The translations under genes and the position numbers were made by a program. Source: Rhodospirillales bacterium Ga0074136 (GTDB lineage Bacteria; Pseudomonadota; Alphaproteobacteria; Acetobacterales; Acetobacteraceae). From it: 50,491 nt of DNA. The stretch lies in assembly GCA_001464375.1 (NCBI GenBank), contig LNEW01000088.1, forward strand, positions 1-50,491, read 5' to 3'. The notes beneath the pieces were generated by a model. It made no database searches. It had not been told where the DNA came from and saw only the letters and a list, made by a program, of their open reading frames with translations. This document shows, piece by piece, positions 1 through 6,589 of this stretch; within the stretch, counting starts at the first letter, position 1, and each line of letters begins with the position of its first letter.

Positions 1-353
1 TCCTGTCCGCCTGCAACACCGGCGGACCGGGCGGCGAGGGCGGCGGCGAGGCGCTGTCGGGCCTGGCGCGCGCCTTCTTCTACGCCGGGGCGCGGGGGCT
101 TATGGTCACGCACTGGGCGGTCGACGATGCCGCGGCGGCGCTGACGGTCGCGGATACGCTGCGGCGACAACAGGCGGGGGCCAGTTCCGCGGCCGCGCTG
201 CGCGGCGCGCAGATGCTGATCCTCGACGAGGCAGGGCGCAATCTGCCTGCCGCCTTCGCCCATCCCTACTACTGGGCCCCCTTCGTGCTGATCGGCGATG
301 GCCGGCGGGCCGGCGCGGCCAGCGCGGCGGCACCCGCCGCGGCACGGCTGTGA
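1..353 (+). CDS. CHAT-domain (caspase-like peptidase) protein, C-terminal fragment
   Basis: Only the C-terminal 117 or so residues are in the window; the gene enters from the left with its first complete codon at base 3. The fragment opens with LSACNTG, the segment that carries the catalytic cysteine in CHAT (caspase HetF associated with TPRs) domains. GEALSGLARAFFYAGAR and VTHWAVDD, the usual end of the CHAT fold, follow. The catalytic histidine and any N-terminal TPR or sensor region lie outside. It ends with TGA 80 bases before the PpkA-type kinase gene, in the same direction, so the two may share a transcript. CHAT proteins are cysteine proteases or scaffolds in bacterial signalling and defence. 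The substrate cannot be read from this fragment. The family call is firm; a link to secretion is inferred from position only. Confidence 0.88.
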   Translation, partial: LSACNTGGPGGEGGGEALSGLARAFFYAGARGLMVTHWAVDDAAAALTVADTLRRQQAGASSAAALRGAQMLILDEAGRNLPAAFAHPYYWAPFVLIGDGRRAGAASAAAPAAARL

Positions 354-433
354 TGCGCGGGGACGACATTCGCGCGCCAAGCCTGTAGCATGCCCGTGTC
401 ACGACTGCCGGACGCCGGAGACCGCCAGGGCCC

Positions 434-2767
434 ATGCTGCCAGCCGAGCTGAACCAGAAATACGAGGTGCGTGGCACGCTCGGCGCCGGCGCCATGGGCA
501 CGGTCTACGACGCGATCGACCGCATCATCGAACGCCGCGTCGCCATCAAGGTGGTGAAGCGCCCCGCCGAGAACGACGCCGAGGCGGTCGAGGCGCATGC
601 CCGCTTCCGCCGCGAGGCGCAGGCCGCCGGCCGGCTGTCCCACCCCAACATCGTGGGCGTCTACGACTACGGCGAGAACGCCCACGACGCCTGGATCGTG
701 ATGGAGCTGGTCGAGGGCAAAAGCCTCAAGGACCGGCTCGACAAGCAGGAACGCTTCACGATCCCCGACATCGTCCGGATCATGGGCGAGGTCTGCGCGG
801 GGCTGGCCTATTCCCACCAGCGCGGCGTGGTGCACCGGGACATCAAGCCCGGCAACATCATGATGACGACCGACGGGCAGGTGAAGATCGCCGATTTCGG
901 CATCGCCCGGCTCGAGAATTCGTCGATGACGCAGGTCGGCACGCTGATCGGCACGCCATCCTACATGGCGCCCGAGCAGTTCCGCGGCGAACCGGTGGAT
1001 CTGCGCGCCGACATCTGGTCCTCCGGCGTGATGCTGTACCAGCTTCTGACCGGGGAGAAGCCGTTCGAGGGCGGGTTCTCGGCCGTGATGCACAAGGCGC
1101 TGCACACCGAACCACCGCCGCCTTCGCAACTGTCGGTGACCACGCCGCGCGGTTTCGACGCGTTGATCGCGCGCGCGCTGGCCAAGCGCCCGGATGACCG
1201 CTTCCGGTCGGCCGGCGAATTCGCCGACGCCATTCGCGCCGCCGTCAACGCGCCGGCGGCCGAACCCGCCGGCCTGCCGGGACTGCCCGGGCTGAACGAC
1301 GACGCCACCATGGTCAGCGCCCGCCCGATCGCCCCCGGGGGGACAGCGCAGCGCCCGGCACCGCCCCCCGCCGCACCCGCGGGCAAGGGCGCGCCGGTCG
1401 CGCTGATCGCCGGCGGCGCCGGCGCCCTGGTGGTGGCCGCGGCGGCGGGCTGGTACTTCCTGGCCGGTCCCGGCGCAGGACCCGACCCGGCGCTGGCCGA
1501 CCGCCAACGGCAGGAACAGGCGGCCGCCGAGGCCGCCGCGCGCGAGGCCGCGGCCCGCCAGCAGGCGGCGCAGGACGCTGCCGCCCGTGAAGCCGCCGCG
1601 CGCGACGCCGCCGCGCGCGAACAGGCCGCCCGGACCCAGGCCGCGCAGGAAGCCGCGGCGCGCGAAGCCGCGACGCGCGAGGCCGCCGCCCGCGAACAGG
1701 CGCAGCGCGAAGCCGCTGCCCGCGAACAGGCCGCCGCCGGAGCCCAGGCCACCGCGGCACGCGAACAGGCCGCCGCCGAACAGGCCGCGCGCGAGGCCGC
1801 CGCCCGCGAGCAGGCCGCGCGCAATGCCGCGGCGCGCGAACAGGCTGCCCGCGAGCGCGCTGCCGCCGAGCAGCAGGCGCGCGAGGCCGCGGCGCGCGAG
1901 CAGGCAGCGCGCGAGGCCGCGGCACGCGAGCAGGCGTTGCGCGAACAGGCGGTCCGCGATGCCGCGGCACACGAACAGGCCGCCCGTGATGCGGCGGCGC
2001 GCGAACAGGCGACGCGCGACGCCGCCGCCCGGGAGCAGGCAGCCCGCGAACAGGCCGCGCGCGAGGAGGCGCTGCGCCAGCAACAGCAACAGCAGGTCGC
2101 GGCGCTCTCCCGCCTCGACATGCGCGCCGCGGCGCAGGCGCTGGCGACCGGCACGCCCTGCTCGCTGATCGCCTGGTCGGCGACCGACCGGACCATGACG
2201 CTCTCGGGCGTCGTTCGGCGCGGCGACGACGCGCTTATCCGGCAGAACCTGGCGGCGCGCGGCGTGCCCGAGGACGGGGCACGGCTGACGCTGGCCGCCT
2301 TCGACGGGCCCTACTGCCCGGCGCTCGACTTGCTGCGCCCCGCGCTGGGCGCGGCGGGCGTGGCGCCGTCGGTCGAGGTGGTCGGCCGGCTGCCGCTGCA
2401 AAAGGGCGAGCTGATGCGCCTCGATGTGCAGATGCCCGATTGGCCGGCGCATCTGTATGTCGCCTATTTCATGCAGTCGGGGCAGGTGGCGAACCTGGTT
2501 CCATCGGCGCTGCAGGCAGCCGGGGCGCGGGTGCGCCTGGGCGAACCACAGGGCAACTTCACCGGCTGGGAGGTCGACGAACCCTATGGCACCGACCTCG
2601 CCGTCGTGATCGCTTCCGACCGGCCGCTGTTCGGCAATTCGCGCCCGGTGGTCGAGAGCCAGGATGCCTACATGGCAGCGCTCGCGGCCGCGCTGCGCAC
2701 GGCGCGCGCCAGCGGCACGCGGGTGGTGGTGCGCCCGCTGGTGGTCGAGACGGTGGCGCGGCGCTGA
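434..2767 (+). CDS. ppkA: Transmembrane Ser/Thr protein kinase, PpkA type (T6SS-associated)
   Basis: A 777-residue kinase expected to phosphorylate a T6SS regulator such as the FHA protein TagH and so promote assembly. The kinase domain (about residues 10-270) has the glycine loop GAGAMGTV, the VAIK lysine K39, HRDIKPGN with catalytic D136, DFG at 154-156 and APE at 179-181. A single membrane span lies near residues 319-345. It is followed by about 200 residues of Ala/Arg/Glu/Gln-rich heptad-like repeats built on AAREQ units (about 356-552), predicted to form a long coiled coil. The C-terminal region from about 630 resembles the DUF4384 domain found on other T6SS kinases. ATG is the first start after the CHAT gene. 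The dienelactone-hydrolase-like gene follows after 14 bases. The matching phosphatase (23627-24340) and FHA protein (31883-33754) are in the same locus. Confidence 0.9.
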   Translation: MLPAELNQKYEVRGTLGAGAMGTVYDAIDRIIERRVAIKVVKRPAENDAEAVEAHARFRREAQAAGRLSHPNIVGVYDYGENAHDAWIVMELVEGKSLKDRLDKQERFTIPDIVRIMGEVCAGLAYSHQRGVVHRDIKPGNIMMTTDGQVKIADFGIARLENSSMTQVGTLIGTPSYMAPEQFRGEPVDLRADIWSSGVMLYQLLTGEKPFEGGFSAVMHKALHTEPPPPSQLSVTTPRGFDALIARALAKRPDDRFRSAGEFADAIRAAVNAPAAEPAGLPGLPGLNDDATMVSARPIAPGGTAQRPAPPPAAPAGKGAPVALIAGGAGALVVAAAAGWYFLAGPGAGPDPALADRQRQEQAAAEAAAREAAARQQAAQDAAAREAAARDAAAREQAARTQAAQEAAAREAATREAAAREQAQREAAAREQAAAGAQATAAREQAAAEQAAREAAAREQAARNAAAREQAARERAAAEQQAREAAAREQAAREAAAREQALREQAVRDAAAHEQAARDAAAREQATRDAAAREQAAREQAAREEALRQQQQQQVAALSRLDMRAAAQALATGTPCSLIAWSATDRTMTLSGVVRRGDDALIRQNLAARGVPEDGARLTLAAFDGPYCPALDLLRPALGAAGVAPSVEVVGRLPLQKGELMRLDVQMPDWPAHLYVAYFMQSGQVANLVPSALQAAGARVRLGEPQGNFTGWEVDEPYGTDLAVVIASDRPLFGNSRPVVESQDAYMAALAAALRTARASGTRVVVRPLVVETVARR

Positions 2768-2781
2768 CGGGCGGCGGCGGC

Positions 2782-3528
2782 ATGGCCATCACCGCCCGCG
2801 CCATCGACATCCCGACCACGGACGGCGTGCTGAACGCATACCTCTATGCGCCGGAAGCCGCGCCGGACGACGCGCCGGCGGTGCTGGTGCTGATGGATGC
2901 GCCGGGCCTGCGCCCTGCCCTGCACGGCATGGCGGCGCGCATCGCGGCCGGCGGCTATCGCGCGCTGCTGCCCAACCTGTATTGGCGCGCGGCGCGCGAG
3001 GTCGGCTTCGACCGCGCCGCCTTTTCGCGCGAGGGCGATCCGGAGCGCGAGCGCATCTTCACCCTGGCGCGCGGGTATGGGCATGCGCAGTTCCGCATCG
3101 ACCTGCCGGCGATGCTCGACGCGCTCGCCGTCAGCGCGGCGCGGCCGGCAGCGGCGGTCGGCTATTGCATGAGCGGGCGCTTCGCCTTGCAGGCGCTGGC
3201 CGAGCAGCACGACCGTGTCAGCGCCGCGGCATCCTTCTACGGCACCCGCATGGTGACCGACGCCGCCGACAGCCCGCATCTGTGGATCCCGCGGATCACG
3301 CGCGGCGAAGCCTATATGTGCTTCGCGGAGCACGACCCCTACATCCCCGACGGCGTTCCCGCGACAGTGAGCGACGCGGTTGCCCGCAGCGGCACCCGCC
3401 ATCGCATCGAGCACTACCCCGGCACCCATCATGGCTTCGCCCAGCCGGATTCCGGCGGCTTCGATCCGGTCGCGGCGGAGCGGCACTGGGCCGCGCTGTT
3501 CGACGTGTTGGGGCGCGTTCCGCGCTGA
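2782..3528 (+). CDS. Dienelactone hydrolase family protein
   Basis: A 248-residue alpha/beta hydrolase of the dienelactone hydrolase (DLH) family. The nucleophile elbow is GYCMSG with a cysteine nucleophile, as in true DLH enzymes. The acid residue is probably the Asp in AEHDPYIP and the catalytic His is in GTHHGF near the C-terminus. The family usually opens lactone or ester bonds in the cytoplasm; the substrate here is unknown. The ATG at 2782 follows a purine-rich stretch (acgggcggcggcgg) and starts 14 bases after the kinase stop. This suggests a shared transcript, though a role in secretion is not implied by the family. It ends facing the C58 protease gene. Confidence 0.85.
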   Translation: MAITARAIDIPTTDGVLNAYLYAPEAAPDDAPAVLVLMDAPGLRPALHGMAARIAAGGYRALLPNLYWRAAREVGFDRAAFSREGDPERERIFTLARGYGHAQFRIDLPAMLDALAVSAARPAAAVGYCMSGRFALQALAEQHDRVSAAASFYGTRMVTDAADSPHLWIPRITRGEAYMCFAEHDPYIPDGVPATVSDAVARSGTRHRIEHYPGTHHGFAQPDSGGFDPVAAERHWAALFDVLGRVPR

Positions 3529-3609
3529 GGCCGGCGCTGCGGCACCCGAATACCCGAGCCGCGGCGGGAGCGGGGAGAGCGCCCCCTCGGGCCCTCACCA
3601 GCGGCACAT

Positions 3610-3636
3610 CGCCTGGCAGCCTGAGGCCGCCAGGCG
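3610..3636. terminator. Hairpin between convergent genes, possible bidirectional terminator
   Basis: A perfect 8-bp inverted repeat (CGCCTGGC / GCCAGGCG) has an 11-base centre that is itself partly self-complementary (GCCT-G-AGGC). It lies between the dienelactone hydrolase gene (+) and the C58 protease gene (-). No clear T-run follows on either strand, so efficient intrinsic termination is uncertain. Confidence 0.4.
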
Positions 3637-3681
3637 TTCACCAACGGCGCGGCCCGTTTGGGCACCGCGCCGAGCGGAAGA

Positions 3682-4407
3682 TCAGATCTTCTTGCCGTAG
3701 TCCCACATCTGGTAGCCGGTGAACTGGTCGCGGTATCCCGACGTGCGCCAGAAGTCCTTCATGAACTGCTTGAACTTCGGGCGGGTCTCGAAATAGAACT
3801 CGCCGAAATTGGGGTCGAAGAACGCGACGTCGTTGCGCCCGACGAAGGCAGCCATGGCGTGCCCGCCGCCCGCGCCCATGATGCCGATCAACAGATAGAA
3901 GTTCTGGCCGTTCCACAGGTCGGGGTCGAGGTCTCGGGCCATGCGGGCGCCCATGGAGTTGCCGTTGCTGTAGGAATGGATGTTCTTCATGCGCGAGCGG
4001 GCGGCGCCGCGCGGGATGACGCCATGCACCCCCAGGAACCGCTTCGTCGCCGCCGCCTGGAAGTCGTTCGCCTTCTTCTCCCGGCTGGTGAGACGGATCG
4101 TCGGGTTGTGGGTCGGGCTCGCGGAGTTCGACGAGACGCCCTCCATGAAGTTGACCATGATATTGCCGATCATGCCCTGACGGACGTTCATGGTTCCCGG
4201 CGTGCACAGCCAGTTCCACAGCGACCGGTCGTTGGCGTGCTCGGCGATCCACTTCGCGGACAGCGCCTCGCAGATGCCGCCCTTCGTCTGCGGCATCATC
4301 TTGATGAGCGTCGCCGTCGGCTCCAGGCACTGCGAATAGGGCACGTAGCCCCCGCCAGCTTTGGTCGCCGTGCCGCGCACCCGATTGACGAATTCCTGCA
4401 TCGACAT
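3682..4407 (-). CDS. YopT-type cysteine protease (peptidase family C58), candidate T6SS effector
   Basis: A 241-residue protein with the full catalytic signature of the YopT/AvrPphB (C58) cysteine proteases. Cys46 is in GGICEALSAKW, His183 in GGGHAMAAFVG and Asp198 in FFDPNFGEF. The 15-residue His-to-Asp spacing and the DPN-GEF block fit the family. Known members are secreted effectors that cleave host proteins, for example prenylated Rho GTPases by YopT. There is no signal peptide, as expected for a cargo of a contact-dependent system. The start at 4407 was chosen because AAGGAGG lies nine bases upstream; an ATG 17 codons earlier lacks such a site. The gene stands alone between a hairpin-rich leader and a convergent neighbour. 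By eye it is less GC-rich than the genes around it, hinting at transfer. The family call is strong; delivery by this T6SS is inference. No immunity gene is recognisable beside it. Confidence 0.85.
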   Translation of the reverse strand: MSMQEFVNRVRGTATKAGGGYVPYSQCLEPTATLIKMMPQTKGGICEALSAKWIAEHANDRSLWNWLCTPGTMNVRQGMIGNIMVNFMEGVSSNSASPTHNPTIRLTSREKKANDFQAAATKRFLGVHGVIPRGAARSRMKNIHSYSNGNSMGARMARDLDPDLWNGQNFYLLIGIMGAGGGHAMAAFVGRNDVAFFDPNFGEFYFETRPKFKQFMKDFWRTSGYRDQFTGYQMWDYGKKI

Positions 4408-4472
4408 GACGTTCCGCCTCCTTGCTTGCGAAGCGAACCCTATCTGGAATGATCGCACGCATCAAACGTCAC

Positions 4473-4484
4473 GAACGGCCGTTC
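4473..4484. promoter_or_regulatory. 12-bp palindrome, candidate operator
   Basis: GAACGGCCGTTC is a perfect palindrome 66 bases upstream of the C58 start codon. Size and position suit a dimeric repressor or activator site, but no regulator is known for it and a single copy may be chance. Confidence 0.3.
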
Positions 4485-4496
4485 AGGTGTGCGTCC

Positions 4497-4529
4497 AAAG
4501 GCCGGGAAACCCTTGTTTTCCGTGCCTTT
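4497..4529 (-). terminator. Strong hairpin: terminator of the upstream operon or 5' leader element
   Basis: The arms aaaggccgggaaac and gttttccgtgccttt pair over 14 bp with one G-T pair, one single-base bulge and a 4-base loop (cctt). Read on the minus strand, it lies 200 bases after the metallopeptidase-like gene and 90 bases before the C58 gene. It could end the upstream transcript and insulate the protease gene. A good U-run is missing, so a leader structure is also possible. Confidence 0.45.
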
Positions 4530-4728
4530 GAGGCCGGAAATCGGCTCTGGTGGAACGGCACCCGGCGCACCCGGCGGCGCCGCCGACTGAAATGGTTCAC
4601 AGGCGCCTGCGCGGCCGAACGCCACCGCTGCGCACCGTGCATCGATGCGCATTCCGCCGACGCCATCGTGCCGCATGGTCAGCGCATCGACCGGCCGTGA
4701 TCCGCCGCGGCCCGATCGCCGCGCAAGG

Positions 4729-5724
4729 CTAGCGCGGCGCGTGTTCGCGCAGTGCCGCGCGCAGCCGATCCGCCCGGTCGTCCGTCAGGCCGGCATGGGC
4801 CGGCTGGAAGAAGCGCGGGTCGGGCGTGAAGATGAGGTAGGCCATGGCCTCGTTCATCATCACCTCCTCGATGCCGGGATCGTAGCCCTCGCGCGCCAGG
4901 AAGGCGCGGAAGGCGGCGCGTTCGTCCTCCGTGAAGGTTTCGCGCCAGACCTGCCCGACATGCTCGGCGAAGCGGGCATCGGCGAAGAAGTGGCCGTGGC
5001 CGATCTCGTGCTGCAGGATCGCCTCGCGCATCGCTGCATCCACCCGCTCCTCGAGCCCGGGCACCGACACCACGGCGAATTCAGCCGGCGCGGGCACCAG
5101 CCGGCGGATGCGCGCGACCTCGTCGCGCAGCCAGGCCTCCTCGGCCGTCAGCCGGATGCCGTCGCGCTCGGCCAGGGCAAAGAAGCGTTCGAGGTCGCGG
5201 CCGCGGTAATTGTGCCCGTAGTAGTAGGTGCCCGGCGTGTCGCCGGTGCGCGCGATCGCGGCCGCCAGTTCCGTGTCGTCGAGCACCCGGTCGCGCGGCA
5301 GCCCGGCCTTCTCGACCAGCGCGGCGGTTCGATTGAAGGCCGCGCCCTGGCGGTCGAGATTGGGGAAATCCGCAACGAAAATCCGCGGATTGGCGTCGAG
5401 GCGGAACATCGTCGGCGCGCTTGTGCGATGCGCCAGGATCTCCGCCTGGGTCGCGATGGGCGGGCCGAGCGCGGCCGCCTGGCGCTGCACGGGCGTCGTC
5501 CCGGGCGCCGGCGTGGACAGGCTCGGGCGTTCGGGCTTCGGCGGCGGCTCCGGCACACCGGAGTCGCGCCACCACCAGACCCCGCCCGCGACACCGACGG
5601 CCGCGATCGCGGCAGCGCCGAGGATCAGCGGCACGCCCCGCGCGCGCACCGCCGACGGGCCTGGCATGGCCCGTGGCGCGACGCTGGGCGAAGCGATGCG
5701 GACGGTCGGGTCGCTGTCCGTCAC
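4729..5724 (-). CDS. Membrane-anchored HExxH metallopeptidase-like protein
   Basis: A 331-residue protein with a short N-terminal tail and one membrane span at about residues 31-52 (ILGAAAIAAVGVAGGVWWW). A Pro-rich linker follows, then a soluble domain that would face the periplasm. The zinc motif is HEIGH at 239-243, followed by HFF. The Glu in NEAMAYL (E292) is a plausible third ligand, a gluzincin-like layout. I do not recognise a named family. The GTG at 5724 is the likely start, ten bases after the stop of the OmpA-like gene; the first in-frame ATG is at 5667. It is the last gene of the minus-strand run that begins at tssA or nearby. Possible roles are periplasmic processing or peptidoglycan-related work during T6SS assembly. 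Function and start are uncertain. Confidence 0.7.
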   Translation of the reverse strand: MTDSDPTVRIASPSVAPRAMPGPSAVRARGVPLILGAAAIAAVGVAGGVWWWRDSGVPEPPPKPERPSLSTPAPGTTPVQRQAAALGPPIATQAEILAHRTSAPTMFRLDANPRIFVADFPNLDRQGAAFNRTAALVEKAGLPRDRVLDDTELAAAIARTGDTPGTYYYGHNYRGRDLERFFALAERDGIRLTAEEAWLRDEVARIRRLVPAPAEFAVVSVPGLEERVDAAMREAILQHEIGHGHFFADARFAEHVGQVWRETFTEDERAAFRAFLAREGYDPGIEEVMMNEAMAYLIFTPDPRFFQPAHAGLTDDRADRLRAALREHAPR

Positions 5725-5734
5725 CGCAGCGCCG

Positions 5735-6427
5735 TCAGCTACCGATGTTGACGACCTGCACGCGCCGATTGCGGGGGCTCGACGTTTCGTCCGGCGTCGG
5801 CACCAGCAACTGGGTCTCGCCCAGGCCCACGGCCACCAGGCGGTTCGGTGACACGCCGAACTTCGCGACCAGGTAGTCGCGCACCGCGGCGGCGCGGCGT
5901 TCCGACAGCGCCTGGTTCGAGGCCGGGTCGCCGACCGTGTCGGTATGCCCCTCGATCCGGAACCGGAAGGCGGCGAGGTCCTGCGACGACAAGGCACGGC
6001 CGAGCGGCGCAAGCGCGCGCTCGCCCTCGGGCGTGATCACCGAGGATCCGCTCGCGAAGGTGACGGTGATCGAGGCCGAGGGCGCGTCGGCCGTGGTCTC
6101 GCGCACCGGCGGGCGGACGACGGCGGGTGTTGGCCGCGACGTCGTCGTGGGGCTCACGCTCGGTGCGCCGGGGCCGGCGAGGCCGGGCGAAGGCGTGGGC
6201 GCTGCGGGCGGCTGGCCGAAGACCGGCGCCGGCTGCACGGGCGCGGAGGGCGGCGGCGCGCCCTCGACATTGCCGGGCACGCGGATGCCGCGGGTCTGGC
6301 CGCCGGCCTGCGGGCGCAGCCGTTCGATCAGCTGCAGCGCCGCCGGGTCGGACTGCGCGAAGGCAGCCGGGGCGCCGGTGGCAAGGACCAGCGCCGCGGC
6401 GCCGGCAAGGAGTAGCGAGCGGGTCAT
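5735..6427 (-). CDS. OmpA-family cell-wall-binding protein
   Basis: A 230-residue exported protein. A signal peptide (residues 1-24, cleavage after AFA) is followed by a Pro-rich linker and a C-terminal OmpA-like peptidoglycan-binding domain (about 115-230). That domain has ITVTFASGSSVI, EGHTDTVG, NQALSERRA and PRNRRVQVV. The fold binds diaminopimelate in the wall. No beta-barrel is present, so it is probably periplasmic and wall-bound. The start at 6427 is preceded by AAGGAGG. It lies between the methyltransferase pair and the HExxH protein, with only ten bases before the latter, so coexpression is likely. TssL in this locus has its own OmpA domain, so this protein adds a second wall contact or is a methyltransferase target (see findings). 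Confidence 0.87.
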   Translation of the reverse strand: MTRSLLLAGAAALVLATGAPAAFAQSDPAALQLIERLRPQAGGQTRGIRVPGNVEGAPPPSAPVQPAPVFGQPPAAPTPSPGLAGPGAPSVSPTTTSRPTPAVVRPPVRETTADAPSASITVTFASGSSVITPEGERALAPLGRALSSQDLAAFRFRIEGHTDTVGDPASNQALSERRAAAVRDYLVAKFGVSPNRLVAVGLGETQLLVPTPDETSSPRNRRVQVVNIGS

Positions 6428-6589
6428 GGGCGGACCTCCTTCAATCGCGAGAAGAATATCATGTCGGCGCCGAACGTGCATGCGAAGCGGTTCGTAGAGG
6501 GTGCACGCCGCGCCATCGCGCTCCAACCTGGACGCGATCGCGCGCGGCGGCAATTCCCCAACCTTGCGGGGGCGCCGCCGGGCCGGCGG

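Larger units (their letters stand above)
4408..4728 (-). promoter_or_regulatory. 321-base gene-free leader upstream of the C58 protease gene
   Basis: I see no credible coding sequence here. The stretch is the likely promoter and leader of the C58 gene. It holds a strong ribosome binding site (AAGGAGG) just before 4407, a 12-bp palindrome at 4473-4484 and a 14-bp hairpin at 4497-4529. The part nearest the C58 gene is visibly more AT-rich than the surrounding genome. No convincing sigma-70 or sigma-54 boxes could be fixed by eye. Confidence 0.45.

Noticed and set aside
1500..2090. Repeat tract in ppkA considered as a CRISPR-like or satellite array
   Set aside because: Units are short, degenerate at DNA level and in frame throughout; they encode a coiled coil.
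269..2452. Minus-strand frame of over 700 codons opposite ppkA
   Set aside because: Repetitive Leu/Ala/Gly/Arg composition is the complement of the kinase's AAREQ repeats; no recognisable domain.
3658..4452. Plus-strand frame opposite the C58 protease
   Set aside because: The minus-strand frame has the full catalytic signature and a strong ribosome binding site; the plus-strand one has neither.
4505..4530. Possible sigma-54 promoter (GGCACG followed by spacing) upstream of the C58 gene
   Set aside because: The -12 GC element is absent at the right spacing; the sequence is better explained as one arm of the hairpin.
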